Origin: Dasypus novemcinctus
Lineage: Eukaryota > Chordata > Mammalia > Cingulata > Dasypodidae
Direction: 5' to 3'
Assembly (NCBI RefSeq): GCF_030445035.2
Contig: NC_080683.1
Span: 117,661,225 to 117,725,224 of the forward strand
Length of the DNA: 64,000 nucleotides
Positions 34,980-46,441 of this stretch are shown here, piece by piece; positions within the stretch are counted from its first letter, which is position 1, and the number at the start of each line of letters is the position of its first letter. The notes beneath the pieces are model-generated. The model saw only the letters and a program-made list of their open reading frames with translations, was not told the DNA's origin and searched no databases. The translations under genes and the position numbers were made by a program.

Positions 34980-36540
34980 GGTCACCAGGTGATTGCTTGG
35001 AACCCAAAGGCTGTGTGTGTGTCCTGCTGTTTATTCTATCTAAACTACATAAACGGATTCAAGGACAGATCAGGCCACTGTCTGAATTTTTTACTTTACA
35101 GGATTCCTTGCCCCACAAAAGGCTTCTTTTGGCCACTTCTTTGTAAGACCCTCTTGAATAGCTCAGACCTTGCGAGCCATCAGCGCCTGATCAAATCAGC
35201 CCCACTAGACACAAACACAGCAGCAGCCCTTGTTAATAAGCACGCACTAGCCATAACACAGGTGTTTTTGTTTTGTTTTGTTAAAACAAAGACAAAAAAC
35301 GAAAAAAAACAAAGACACTGCATGGAAGCAATCCTTGCAAGTTGCCTGTTTATACGGTCTCTCTCTCTCTCTCCCTCTCTGTCACACACACACAGGAATC
35401 AGCCACGCTTAGTGGCTGTGCCTGAGGAGGTGCAGTTCCCCTCCTCACCTCCGTGGGGCAGTAGAACAAGCACAGAATAGAGAACCCGTGGTCTGAGTTC
35501 AAGTTCTTCCTGCCTGGGTGTTCCTCTGCATTCCCTGGCCACTCTCTCTTCTTTTCCACCCCTGCGGACTTTTAATTATCTCCCGTTTCTTGCTCCTAAC
35601 CCTTCCTCAGCCTATTGTAATCTCTCTTCTACCAGTGATGTGCTGGTAAAAGTTTAACCAGCTTTCCAAAGAAAGCGAAATCCTTGATTTGCAGCTTTTG
35701 CGAAGGTCCATGCTGTAAATACTCTCCCCACGGCTGATTTCGAGCTGCAACCAGCCATCAGGGAACACAGAGCTGGAAAGAAATACACAAGCCAGTGCCA
35801 GCCCACCAGGCTTCTGTCCCCACGTCCTCCCAGAACTGGAACTCATATTTGCCAGATCCAATGGGCATCACTGGCCTTTTGTTGCATTAGCTACTTTGAT
35901 GGCTCCCCCCATGAAACTCTCCACCTCTTGGGTCCAATAAATGTGCTAAAGCCCAGCACACACAGATCAGCAACTGATCTATTAACTGAAGTAGGGGCGA
36001 CTGCGCCCCATGGGGAACTCGGGGTGCCTCAGGAAGCGGGTGCGAGGGTTGACGCTTGTGTTTGGTGGTTTTGGAGAGGTTTCTAGGAAGTGAGTCTTGT
36101 ATTCTGGGTTGTGTTATGTCAGGAAAGGGGATAACTTAGTTTAGGGTTTTGTTTTTTCTGTGTTCAGGTGGGATTATGGAGCGGGCTTGGTTTTGTCTTG
36201 CTCTATCACAACAAGTACAGTGATCTTGCCCCATGTTATCCTGCGAAATCATTTATCCTCAGCAAGGCATCCTGGTGACCTGGCGATGAGCTGCCAGCCA
36301 CCTGCCAGCCTCCCTGGCTCTCCGAGGATGTCTCCTGTCTCCCCTCCCTTTCTCCTTAATGTCCCTGTCTTCCTGCTGCCCCCCCCCCCAGGGCTGGGTT
36401 TTCTGGGAGTCTTTCCTTTCCCACAATTCTTGTTTTTCTGTGCATTTTCTTTATTATGTTATCAAATTTCATGACTTTTTCCACTACCTATATACTCATA
36501 ACTAACCAAATATAATCTTTAGCCCATGCCATTCCTCTGT
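34980..36540. other. Unassigned upstream stretch
   Basis: Contains the CT/CA microsatellite (35357-35395) and a C-run near 36380. No gene or other repeat recognised. Confidence 0.45.
35357..35395. repeat. Compound (CT)n-(CA)n microsatellite
   Basis: About 11 CT units, interrupted once, followed by a short CA run. Confidence 0.85.
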
Positions 36541-36559
36541 GCTTCAAATTTTATATCCA

Positions 36560-36800
36560 ACTTCCAGCAAGATGGCAGTGCTAGATTCTCCATGGACACT
36601 TGAACCTCAACAAATGCAAGGTTTAAATCCTTTACTTAATGACGTGTCAGTACTGGCTCACTAATTGTAATAAATGCACCATGCTAATGTAAGATATTAA
36701 TAATAGGGAAAACTGGGCCCAGGGTTTATGGGCACTCTGTACTACCTTCACAATTCTTCCGTAAATCTAAAACTGCCATAAAAAATGAAGTTCCTTTTAA
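36560..36800 (+). mobile_element. L1 3' UTR end (L1MA/B-like)
   Basis: taattgtaataaatgcacca, aatagggaaaactgggccc, gtttatgggcactctgtact and taaatctaaaactgccataa are the usual final blocks of these L1s. Confidence 0.75.
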
Positions 36801-37096
36801 AAACGCCTCTAATTGCTTCGTGCATACTTTTTCTCACTGCCTCTCTTTAAAACAGCCTCTCTCTTCTGTAGCTTCTGGAGGGCCTACAGCTCTTGGTCGC
36901 CAGAATTAAAACTTGAGGCTTGACCTTGGCTTGTTCTTTCATCACACGGTCTATACCCAGTGGTCTAAAACCGGGCCCCCACTTCACTTCCCAGGCTCCC
37001 TGCTGTCCCCCAGCCCTCCTGCCCTGGCTCGCTGCTGCCTCTGCCCCGCCTCCGCCCGCTCGCCCTTCTGAACACGCCCCCACCTGAGGTTCCTGG

Positions 37097-37430
37097 AGCT
37101 GCCCTAACAGCCACCAACTGGGTGGCTGAAACCCCAGAAGCGCATGGCCTCCCAGTCCTGGGGGGCAGATGTCGGAAATCAAGGTGCCCGCAGTGGGGAG
37201 GAGCCTTCCCGCCGCGGGGGACCAGCCCTGCCCGTCCTTGGAGCAGCCCCTGTGTCGTCCCTGGCCGCGCCTGCCCCTTCTTCTCAGGGCTCCGGTCTAT
37301 CGTGTAGATGGAATAGGGGCTGCCCTAGTCCAGCCTGGCCTTATTTTAACTGAGCACATCTTCAAGGACCCTGTTTCCAAACAAGACCCGGGGCTGGGAC
37401 TTGAACTGCCTTTTGGGGGACTTGAGCCCA
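37097..37430 (-). mobile_element. LTR-like/MaLR-like mid-repeat, antisense
   Basis: caccaactgggtggctgaaa, ggaaatcaaggtgcccgcag and aaggaccctgtttccaaac follow the antisense order of the same family as the 6.6-7.4 kb copies. The family name is uncertain. Confidence 0.5.
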
Positions 37431-37479
37431 TAGCACCACCCAGCCCACCCTGCCCAGGACCGTGGACCCCTGCTCCTAC

Positions 37480-37870
37480 ATGCCGGTCAGACCTTGTCAC
37501 TCTCCTCATCGTAGCCCCCCAGTTTTCCGCCACCTCTAGGATTAAGCCCACGGTTCCTAGGAGGGACTTAGGAGTCGCCGCCCCGGCCCCCCCACCTCAG
37601 CCCCCCGCCCTGCGTCCCAGGCATTCTCGTTTCTGGTATGTACGTACATGTGTGCCTGCGTCCTGGTGTTATTTCTGAGGACCTTCCTTCCCCGTCCCCT
37701 TCCTAGACGACCCACCCATCTTTTGAGATCTGCTTCCGACCACGTGTGCCCGCGTCCCGCTGTACCCCAGCTTCCCTTGCCCAGTGGAGGCCAAGCCCCC
37801 GCGTCCCCCGGAGCTCCCCAAGCTCTGGACCGAATGCACGACCCACGTTGTTTCCTTACAGCCTTTTTAT
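37480..37870. mobile_element. Old interspersed repeat, family uncertain
   Basis: The block cagaccttgtcactctcctc followed by a stretch like taggattaagcccacgg resembles a common old mammalian repeat. A related copy lies at 39570-39890. Confidence 0.4.
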
Positions 37871-38259
37871 GTCCCCGTCAGACTGGGAGGTCTGGAGGAA
37901 GGCCACCCGCCGGCTTCCTCTCGGCGGCTGTAAGGCAGGCGTTGGGTAATTGCTCAACGAGCAGACGGCTTGGTCAACGGCTACCTGTGCGGCCAGGTCT
38001 CCCTGAGCTTCTGCGTGTTCATTTATTTGTTAGAGTGGGAAAAAAAAAAAAAGAACTATAAAAAACATAGACCTTTAAAATGCTGGGAAAGTATACATAA
38101 ATGGAAACCTTAGAATCAAAGATTTGTGAAAGAGTACATAGTGATCTGGAACAGTAGATGGCAGTAGAGCATTGTTCCTTGGCGGAGTATTTGCAGTACT
38201 CAGAGCTGAATAAATATCCATAGAAAAATTAAGTCACATAGTGATCTTAAAAACACCTC

Positions 38260-38440
38260 CATGCTTTAATTGATAATAATGTATCTGTATTGATCTAGTA
38301 ATTGTAACACATGCATCACACTAAGATGTTAAGAATAGGGGAAGCAGGGTACAAGGTATGTGGGAACTCTTGGTACTAGCTTTGCAATTTTTCTGTAAAT
38401 CTAATAAATAAATGCTATTTCCATTAATAATAAAGTTTAT
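38260..38440 (+). mobile_element. L1 3' UTR end
   Basis: agtaattgtaacacatgcat, ttaagaataggggaagcagg, gtatgtgggaactcttggta and tttttctgtaaatctaataa follow the same order as the 36.6-kb copy. Confidence 0.75.
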
Positions 38441-38600
38441 TTAATTTTTTAGAATTATTTTATTTTTAAAGAAGCTTTAGATGACATAAATGTTACACTA
38501 AAAATATAGAAGAGTCCCATATGCACCCCGCCCCCCTTGCCACATTAAAAACATTCTTCATTAGTGTGGTAAAGCTTATTTTAAAAATAGCTCCGTATTT
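38441..38600 (-). mobile_element. Armadillo-type L1 3' UTR tail, antisense
   Basis: taaagaagctttagatgaca, agagtcccatatgcaccccg and a following Pro-rich block resemble the T-rich end of the L1 3' UTR seen at 24.2 kb. It lies tail to tail with the preceding L1 end. Confidence 0.5.
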
Positions 38601-38918
38601 CATGGTATATAATTTTCTCGCACAAAATAATAGATATGAAAATCCCAATATCAATAGTTAATCCTCAAAAATTTTTAAACAAGTTGTAGCTATCTAGAGA
38701 GAATATCTATAAATTAAATAAGTAAACAAAACATGGCTTATTGCTCTGTGTGATTATTAGAATGCCTATTAAGCACTCATTTCAGAAACTCTGAAGACAG
38801 AAAGCATAAAGAAGCACCTAAGTATCACCCATAATTTACCATTCAGAAACAACCACTAGGAATACTTTGACATGCTTCTTTTAGATATTTTTAGATATCT
38901 TTTAGGTATTTTTCTCTG

Positions 38919-39050
38919 CCTGTCCCCTCTCCCTCCCCTTCCCCCCTCCCTCCCCTTCCCCCCTCCCTCCCTCTCTCCCTCCCTCCCTCTCTCCCTCCCT
39001 TCCTTCCTTCCTTCCTTCCTTCCTCTTTCTCTCTCTCTCTTGCTTAGACA
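38919..39050. repeat. Long polypyrimidine tract (CCCTCC/CCTT/CT)n
   Basis: About 130 bp on the plus strand that is almost pure C and T, passing from ccctcc-type units through (ccttcctt)n to (ct)n. Open frames here are low-complexity. Confidence 0.95.
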
Positions 39051-39051
39051 A

Positions 39052-39275
39052 CAGGCATTCATCATTCTCACAGTGCTGAGGTCCAAGGTCAAGGTGCGGC
39101 ATGGAGGCGCTTCTCCTGAGGTCTGCAGCATCCCCTGGTGGCTACCGGCGTCCATGTCAGGCTCTGCCTGGGCAGTCACGTGGCCGCCTCTCTCCCAGCC
39201 GGTCTTCTCCCACCTCTGCATCTCAATGGCCTCCGGGTTTAGGGCTCCCTAGGTACTGGGTTCCCGCCCACGTGG
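39052..39275 (-). mobile_element. LTR-like mid-repeat, antisense (fragment)
   Basis: attctcacagtgctgaggtc and caaggtcaaggtgcggc resemble the antisense 'ttctggaggccagaagtcc'-type block. It directly follows the polypyrimidine tract. Confidence 0.4.
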
Positions 39276-39569
39276 CTGACTGGCCTGCCAATTTCTAAAG
39301 CTGAGCTGGTGCCTCCCTCTCCCCTCGGACCTGGTAGAGCTGGTCAGGCCCTGCCTCGGCCCTCACGCCCCTCCACACCGTCTTAGATGTGGTGCTGCAA
39401 GCTTCAAGTCCATCTGCGGTCAAGACTTCTCTTTTAAGCTTCAAGTTGAATGTCCCACAGGCAGTTCAGACTTCAAACAGCCAAAGCTCGACTCTTTGAC
39501 CAACAAATCTATTCTTCTACCCTCTTCCTTGTCTTTTTCATATTAACAAACTGTGACACCAGCATCAGC

Positions 39570-39890
39570 CATTATCCTCAGCCCACCTGCCCACACCCAA
39601 ACCATCAGAAGCTTTCCAGCTGCCACCTGCAAAACATCTCTCAAGTCCACGCAGCTTTCCCAAGTCCACTGTTGCCAGCCTCGTCCGAGCCACTGTCCTC
39701 TCACCTGGACTACTATAAGAGCTTCCTAATTGATTTTCTAATTTTTGCTTGTACCTCCTTCCAACAGCCAGAGCATTGCTTAAAGATCCAAATCACTTCC
39801 CTACTAAAAACCTTTCCATACAGCTCCTGGTGCTCAGACTGAAACATAATCTGCTTGCTGTGGCCTCAGGAGCTAGCAGGACCCTGCTCT
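39570..39890. mobile_element. Old interspersed repeat, family uncertain
   Basis: cacctggactactataagag, cttcctaattgattttctaa, gagcattgcttaaagatcc and tcccatacagctcctgg-like blocks are typical of a widespread old mammalian repeat. I cannot name the family with confidence. Confidence 0.45.
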
Positions 39891-40299
39891 TTCCTTTAAA
39901 GAATTGGTGTGACATGTGTCTTGTGGCTGGACTCAGACTTTTTTTTCCTTTCTTATGCTTTATGAAAAAGCATAAGGAAAAAAAAGTCTTCATAATCCCA
40001 TCACCTCCCCAGAGAGTAATAGTTTGACATATTTTTTCTGCTTCTATATGGCTTTATAGTCTACATAAATTTTTAAACAAAACTAGGATTATAGAACTTT
40101 GCCTCCCGTTTTCTTCACTTGATAGACATGATGTGATAGATAGGGATATTTTAAAGTTCTTGATATATGTTGCCAAATAACTTCCAATAAACACTGGCAC
40201 CCATTTATGCCAACAGCCTTTCACACTTGACTGTTCTGCCCTTGCTGCTTCTGATGGCTATCCCCGCTGAAACTTTATGTTTCTGTGCAGCACCGCTTG

Positions 40300-40410
40300 G
40301 AGCATTCATTTCTCTAGGAAACATTTATTGAACTCCCCAGACATGCTGAGCCCTGTGCCAGGAAATAGTCCAAGAGAGCTGAAACCATCCCTGCGAGCTC
40401 AGGGGAGACC
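40300..40410 (+). mobile_element. L2-like fragment
   Basis: aaacatttattgaactcccc, gagccctgtgccaggaaat and tgaaaccatccctgcgagct follow the L2 3' end. Confidence 0.55.
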
Positions 40411-40734
40411 GGTAACCCAGGAGGGCAGCATGTCCTAATGTGGACTGGGCCTGGATGGAGGGCCCAGGGGAGAGGCGGGAGGGCCGCTCTTGGTCCTGGG
40501 ACGTCTGCACAAGTACTGCAAGTGGCCCAGAGCAGGTGCGGGCCCGCTGTTTCTCTGTGGTCTAACTCAATTCTCGTGCTAAACTCCTCTCTGCCACCAG
40601 GGGGCAGCATTCCAAAGGGACTCCTAGGTAGCCTTGCAAGAGTGGGCGTGACTAGCATTCGTGGAACCCTGCTGTGCCCCACGGACTCCGCTAGCTTCTT
40701 TACAAATGCCACTTCAGACTCTGACACTGACTTA

Positions 40735-40850
40735 GATGCCGATGTGCCCATTTTACAGATGAAAACACGGAGACTGGGCGATTATGTCAATTACCGAGGT
40801 AACTGGGCATTCAAACCCTGATGTACCATTTAGGTGTCAGCGGAGGACTT
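40735..40850 (-). mobile_element. MIR, antisense
   Basis: gcccattttacagatgaaaa, cacggagactgggcgatta and gggcattcaaaccctgatg. Confidence 0.65.
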
Positions 40851-41119
40851 CCACTCCAGCACGGGCATGTCCTAATTCTCTTAGTTGAGCTAAAGGCTGA
40901 TATTTAGGGAAATTTGGCATTTAGAGCAAACAAGTAAATGGAGCAAGTGGAGGGTTAGTATAGACCTGCACAGTGTGCAGATAGCGGATCAATTTCAACC
41001 TCAGGTTCAAGCTTTGAAGGTTCTGAGGCAAATAGGGAGTGAAATACTGTGCTCAGATAACATCATCCGCAACCGCAAAGCTTCATTAGAAATGAAAAAC
41101 TCACTCTTATGGCAGCAGC

Positions 41120-41330
41120 AAGGTCCACGGCGCTATTCTAGGTACATGATATGTATTCATTTCTTCATCACAGAATGAGCCTATGAGGCAGGGGCAATTA
41201 TTGTACATATGTCACCAATGGGAATACATCATTTAAATGGTGTGTTTAGGTCACAGGACCGGTCAGTGTTAGAGCCAGGACTGGAGCCCGGGACAAGAAT
41301 CTGGAACTGAGGCCTCAGCACCCGACCAAT
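41120..41330 (-). mobile_element. MIR, antisense
   Basis: tatgaggcaggggcaattat, gtcacaggaccggtcagtg, gagccaggactggagcccgg. Confidence 0.65.
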
Positions 41331-41346
41331 ACGCAGTTTGCAGTTA

Positions 41347-41372
41347 ATGATGATGATGATGATGATGATGAT
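41347..41372. repeat. (ATG)n microsatellite
   Basis: About eight consecutive ATG/GAT triplets between two MIR-like segments. Confidence 0.9.
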
Positions 41373-41384
41373 AAAGAGTAATAT

Positions 41385-41590
41385 AATAGCAACCAACCCT
41401 CACACAGTACTTACTCTCTGCCAGCCCTGTTTTAAGCCCACACCAATTTCTCTTATCCTCACAACATCCCTATGAGGCATGCACAGAAGAGGAAACTGAG
41501 GCACGGGGAAACTAAATGCCTTTTCCTCAATTACACAGCCAGAAGTGGCACAGCTGGGCCTCCCACCCCACTGTCAGTGTTGATTTTAAG
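41385..41590 (-). mobile_element. MIR, antisense
   Basis: ctcacaacatccctatgagg, gaggaaactgaggcacgggg and cacagccagaagtggcacag are strong MIR blocks. Confidence 0.8.
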
Positions 41591-41839
41591 CCTTTGCTCA
41601 TGGGTCCACACCAATTCCTGAGTGTCTATTCTCTCTTTCTCTCGTGCAAGCCCATAAAGATTAAATTGTGTTCCTGGGACTATCACAAAAATGCAGGCTC
41701 TATATCTAAGGTTTTTCGGCCTGAAAATTCCCCAATAAGTAATCAGGTAAGACATAAGTGGTTCGTTCATGGCCTTAAAAATGTTTTTAAAATATACCCA
41801 CACAATAGAGAAGGGGCTGAGAAAACACAGGCCCGTGGA

Positions 41840-41952
41840 GCAGAGTTGTATATAAAAATAAAAAACCCTGAATACTATTGATTGTACGCGTTCTATGGAT
41901 TTATGCTTTGTTAATATGTACAAATAAAATTGATTTGTTAAAAAAAAAAACG
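41840..41952 (+). mobile_element. L1 3' terminus with A tail
   Basis: ctgaatactattgattgtac, ggatttatgctttgttaata and acaaataaaattgatttg, then A10. Confidence 0.7.
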
Positions 41953-43195
41953 ACTTATTTCTTTAATGAATTGAATGAACCATCAATATTTGGGGCACTT
42001 TTTGTAAGCTTCGCACATTTCAGTCCGATTCTGGTATTGATGTTTCGTTTGATACGGAAATTTCAAAGCAGAGGGTGCTCCTTCTGAGTGTGCATTCTGC
42101 TTCTGGCCACACCCTCGTGAAGTCACCAGGCCCATCCAGAAGGACCTCCTGCCCCTGAGAGGGGACCCCACTCGTCCCCCAAGCTGACCCCAGGCTGCTC
42201 AAGGAGAAGGCTTGCGCTGCTTGGCCTCGCTACAGCTTCCCCTTCATCTGCCCAACTTCACACCTCTTGATTTCCGCAACTACACTCACAAATCATAAAC
42301 TGGGGCACCATTTGGACAGAGATGCAAGAGAGTAAGATAGTCTTAAATATAGGAATGTTAGGCAACCTCTATCTCAACACCAGAATGTGAGAGAAAGGGG
42401 CTTAGTAACTTCTTAATTTCCAATTAGGAAGTGTGATAAGGATTGTGTAGACTCTGAGGATTTACATATTCACAGAGAATTTTAAATGGAAAAAAGGATT
42501 CCTTCAAGTCTTTTTGATGAATTTTCAGCTTCATTTTTCTTGAGAGGAACTTATCAGAATGTGACATTTCTTGTCCACTATTGTATCGCTTTCGTTGTTT
42601 CCATTAAATGGGCTGAAATGAAGATTTCTCTTATCTAAGTGAAACAAAAGCTCTTTTTCTCATCCCGGTGTCCTTATGTGAAATCAAAATCCTTTAGCTT
42701 TCGTGAACCAGTGATAAATTTCTGCTCGGAGGAATTTACTACGCTTATGAATGTCATTTATTAATTTACAGAAAGCTTTTTCTTACCACCTAAGATCTTG
42801 CCTTATCGGTAGAGAACACCCGTGGGTCTGAATTTTTTTAAAAAAATTGAAATCTCAAATGGCCAAACATAAAGTTAAATATGGCTTTTATATTTCAAGA
42901 GGGTCCGCGTTCACTTCGAAGTCAGTGCAGCACGCCACATCCTGCGCACACGCTGACCCTCTGGCCTGCCCTTCCCCCAGCGGCCCAGAAGTCCGGGGCT
43001 GGGGGGGGGAGCCACACCCATCTGCATAACAGGACCCCAGAGGGGTTTGAAGGCTGCAGCGCCCTCAGGGAGGGTTATTGGGGGTGAAGGGGATTGGGGT
43101 CATTCTCAGAATTCTGCATCCCCCAGGGAGGAGCAACCTAAGGGCCTCTTAAAGGAAAGGTGGGATACAGGTCAATAAACCGACTTCAAAGATTG
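41953..43195. other. Apparently unique upstream stretch
   Basis: No SINE, L1 or MIR hallmarks recognised between 41.95 and 43.2 kb. The AT-rich part at 42.36-42.85 kb is the cleanest candidate for conserved noncoding sequence in the intergenic region. Confidence 0.45.
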
Positions 43196-43199
43196 TTCC

Positions 43200-43320
43200 A
43201 GATAGAGCGACATTCATTCATTCAACAGAGATTTACGCAGGTAGATTGATACCTGAATGCTGGGATTCAAGGGGGCACAGAGCAGAACTCGCGATGCCTG
43301 CCCTTCTCGTAGGGATCTCT
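43200..43320 (+). mobile_element. L2-like fragment
   Basis: cattcattcattcaacagag, then gaatgctgggattcaagggg and cgatgcctgcccttctcgta. Confidence 0.55.
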
Positions 43321-43705
43321 AGGTGTTAAAACCTGTCCAGGAGAACTGGAGGGCCCTGCCCAGGATGCGCCTGGATGCAAAAACCCCGCAAAGCCTAAAG
43401 AAACGGCACCAGGCGGTTGTCCCTGCACTGCCGTCCAGCCCGTTGGTCAGGGGCTGCGAGCCCAGGGGAGGGGGCTGCCCAGGCCACTTCCTGGTGTGGC
43501 CTCCTGCTTGGCCGTCAGCACCCAGGACGAGATGGGAGGAGCTGGGCGGGGGGCGCCCAGGTTGGGTCTGCCTGGAGCTCGTGCGGCTGAGCTTGGTGTT
43601 GAGGGGATTGTCCTTGAAGAGGCTCCGGGCTGGGTGGGGACCTGCAAGGGGGGTGGTCTGGAGAGGGAGCTCCCAGCCCAGCTGCAGAACCACAGAGAAT
43701 CTCCT

Positions 43706-43865
43706 TAGATCAGGGGCTCTTAACCAGGGGTCCTTGGAAAGATTTTAGGGGGTCCGTGAGAGTGAATTGAAAAAAAATCAACTTACTGTCTTTAGTTTCT
43801 CTGACCTTTAACTGAAATCTAGTATTTCCTTCCCTTATGACTGTAGGCAATAAATAAATTACCTT
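43706..43865 (+). mobile_element. hAT-type MITE-like fragment (uncertain)
   Basis: ggggctcttaaccaggggtc, gggggtccgtgagagtgaat and aactgaaatctagtatttcc resemble a known old DNA-transposon derivative. The family is not certain. Confidence 0.5.
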
Positions 43866-44044
43866 AGTGTTCATTTCACCTGACTGGCAAAGGGTCCTGG
43901 CAAAGGCTAAGACTCTCAAGCTCCTGGCAATTGGCAGATAATGGCACCTCTCCAGCTTCAGGGGAACAAGGGCTTTGCACAAATACATTTAGCGTTTGTC
44001 TCATAAGCTTAAGGAACGAGGAGCCAACCTCATGCAGGCTACTA

Positions 44045-44235
44045 AACATCTATATCATGCCAGGGGCAGTGGCAAGCAATTTCCACGTATCATCTGCAGT
44101 TCCCGCAAAAACCCTAAGAGACGAATACCACAACTCCGTGTGGCGGATAAGGAAACTGAGGCTCACAGAGGGCAAGCAATTTGTCCAAGGACTTAACCGA
44201 GTTAGTAGCTAGCACTCCATGACCGGTCAGTTAAA
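44045..44235 (-). mobile_element. MIR, antisense
   Basis: ggataaggaaactgaggctc, acagagggcaagcaatttgt and taaccgagttagtagctagc. Confidence 0.8.
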
Positions 44236-44333
44236 CAAACCCTGCGTTCTTTTTCGTTAAGTGCCACTGCCTTTTGAGATTGTGCTTACAAAAGATTGAA
44301 TACGCTTTTTATAATTTACAACTTCTCAGAATC

Positions 44334-44764
44334 TTTTTTTTTAATTTAAAGATTTATTTATTTATTTCTCTCCCCTTCCTGCCCCCCACCCCCACCCCAG
44401 TTGTCTCTTCTCTGTGTCTATTTGCTGGGTGTTCTTCTTTGTCCGCTTCTGTTGTTGTCAGCGGCACGGGAATCTGTGTCTCTTTTTGTTGCATCATCTT
44501 GCTGTGTCAGCTCTCCGTGTGGGCGGCGCCATTCCTGGGCAGGCTGCACTTTCTTCCGCGCTGGGCGGCTCTCCTTACGGGGTGCACTCCTTGTGCGTGG
44601 GGCTCCCCTACGCGGGGACACCCCTGCGTGGCGCGGCACTCCTTGCGCACATCAGCTCTGCGCATGGGCCAGCTCCACACGGGTCAAGGAGGTCCGGGGT
44701 TTGAACCACGGACCCCCCATGTGGTAGACGGATGCCCTAACCACTGGGCCAAGTCCGCTTCCCC
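44334..44764 (-). mobile_element. Long-type DAS SINE
   Basis: A complete long-type body with the tRNA-like head at 44700-44764 on the minus strand and a T-rich start. The 185- and 108-residue frames inside it are SINE-derived. Confidence 0.95.
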
Positions 44765-45404
44765 TGAATTTCTAAAAACAAATGGAACAGCATATGACCT
44801 GTGCTGTTACTGCCTTGATGGCATGGTATGAGATTAATTCACTAAGAGCATGATGCAAATAACTTCAAGTGAAAGCAGAGAGAAGGTCACTAAGGGAATT
44901 CTGGGGCTGGAGGCCCTACTGTGTCCTGCAAAAACCAGGACTAAAATGTCAGACCATTTATGAAAGCTAGGATTCAGCCCCGTTGGGGTTCCAGCCCGCT
45001 CACCGTTGAACGTTCCCAGCTAGACTATTTGGGGACTTCTGAATCCTGAAGGACGGCTTCAAGATGGTGACGGGCCAGCTAAGAGCACGTCTGAGAACTC
45101 TGCCGACAGCTGGCTTTGAACTCCGGGACATCACCCTGGATGGGAGAGCAGGGACGGAGGGTGTGGGAGGAGGAGGAGGGCAGGGAGACAGGAGAGCAGG
45201 GACAGGCCAGCAAGCACAAGGGACTGCCCTCTCTGTCACCCTGGTCAATCCTGGACCAAGTCCCCCGAGGTCGAGAGGCCGCCGTGCCCCTTCAAGGCGG
45301 ATTAGGTGCCAATGAATCCCGGCCCCAGAGGCTCGGAGCAATATCCCTACTCAATTTCTCTCTGAGCCAACATTGTGGAAAAACAATCAGCTTGGGAGGG
45401 AGCT

Positions 45405-45530
45405 AGAGTTTTTGTCTTGGTTTTGCAACTAATTATCTGACTTTGGAAAGGCACCAAGTCCCTCTGGAATTCATTTTCCTCATCTGTGAAGTGACGGCAT
45501 TGGACAAGCTAGCACAGAGCTATAAAAATG
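45405..45530 (+). mobile_element. MIR-like fragment
   Basis: attttcctcatctgtgaagt, tgacggcattggacaagct; diverged. Confidence 0.55.
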
Positions 45531-45534
45531 AAAA

Positions 45535-46000
45535 ACGGAGTATACAGTGAAACCAATTATCCAGATACTCTTAGCCTGGAAAACGCTTTCCCCTGAGATA
45601 TCCAGAAACTCAGGGCAAACATGCTGGGATGATTCCTGGGGCTTTTTCAGGTGATTGGGTAAATATACCCCTTTCCCTTACATGTTTTCATGCGGTTGAT
45701 GAGAATGAAGGAGGATGTTTGTTGATGGGCAGAATAAACATGGTGCCTGGCAGATCCCCCCCGGGGCGTTCGGAGAGCCTGGGGTGTGACAAAGATGGTG
45801 GCCAACTGCCATGTGCCTAAGAATTTAAAGTTGTACATCAAAGTAACAGATTCTGAAATAAAATGTTTCCTGTCCCACTACCTTGACAAATACACCTTCA
45901 GAACAATCTGGAAGGACAGACTTGAATTGAGAAGTCATTTAAAGTTGGCCCCCACCAAAATGGTGTGATATGTACAAAAAGCTTTGCTTCTGGGCATAGT
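45535..46000. other. Unassigned upstream stretch
   Basis: No recognisable repeat or gene; a 60-residue frame at 45786-45968 is unremarkable. Confidence 0.45.
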
Positions 46001-46390
46001 GTATTTTTAAGTGCTGGTAGACACCGGTCTACCTCATTCTCTTTGCATTATGCATCAAAATTACATGATGTGAAACACCCACAATCGACTCAGTCATTCT
46101 CCTATTAATGGATAATTAGTTTGCTTCCCACTTTTTGCAAGTAGAGGTAATGCCTCCACAAACACCTTCTGTGTGTTTCTGCAAGTGATTCCTTAGCATA
46201 CATTTCTAGCTGTGGAAAGTATGGGTCAGCATGGTGTGCTGGTTGGTATCAGTAACAAATCACCCTCCAAAGGCAGCTCCCACTCCCACTAAAAGTGCAT
46301 GAGAGTTATGGCAAATGCTTGCCAGTGTTGTGATTCTGAAATGTTAACTCTCATCAGTCTGACAGGTGAAAAATAAGGCATGCCCTTGGC
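46000..46390 (-). mobile_element. Antisense old L1 fragment
   Basis: tattaatggataattagttt, cacaaacaccttctgtgtgt, gattccttagcatacatttc and agctcccactcccactaaaa follow antisense L1 ORF2-region sequence. Confidence 0.6.
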
Positions 46391-46418
46391 TTGAGGTCCA
46401 GTTCGTTTTGAGTGAGTG

Positions 46419-46441
46419 GAGCATGTGTGCCTGGCATGTCC
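46419..46441. promoter_or_regulatory. Possible p53/p63-type response element (weak)
   Basis: gagcatgtgt, a 3-bp spacer, then tggcatgtcc: two RRRCATGYYY-like half-sites with one mismatch each. PERP is a known p53/p63 target, but this lies about 17 kb upstream, and several such matches are expected by chance in 64 kb. Confidence 0.2.
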
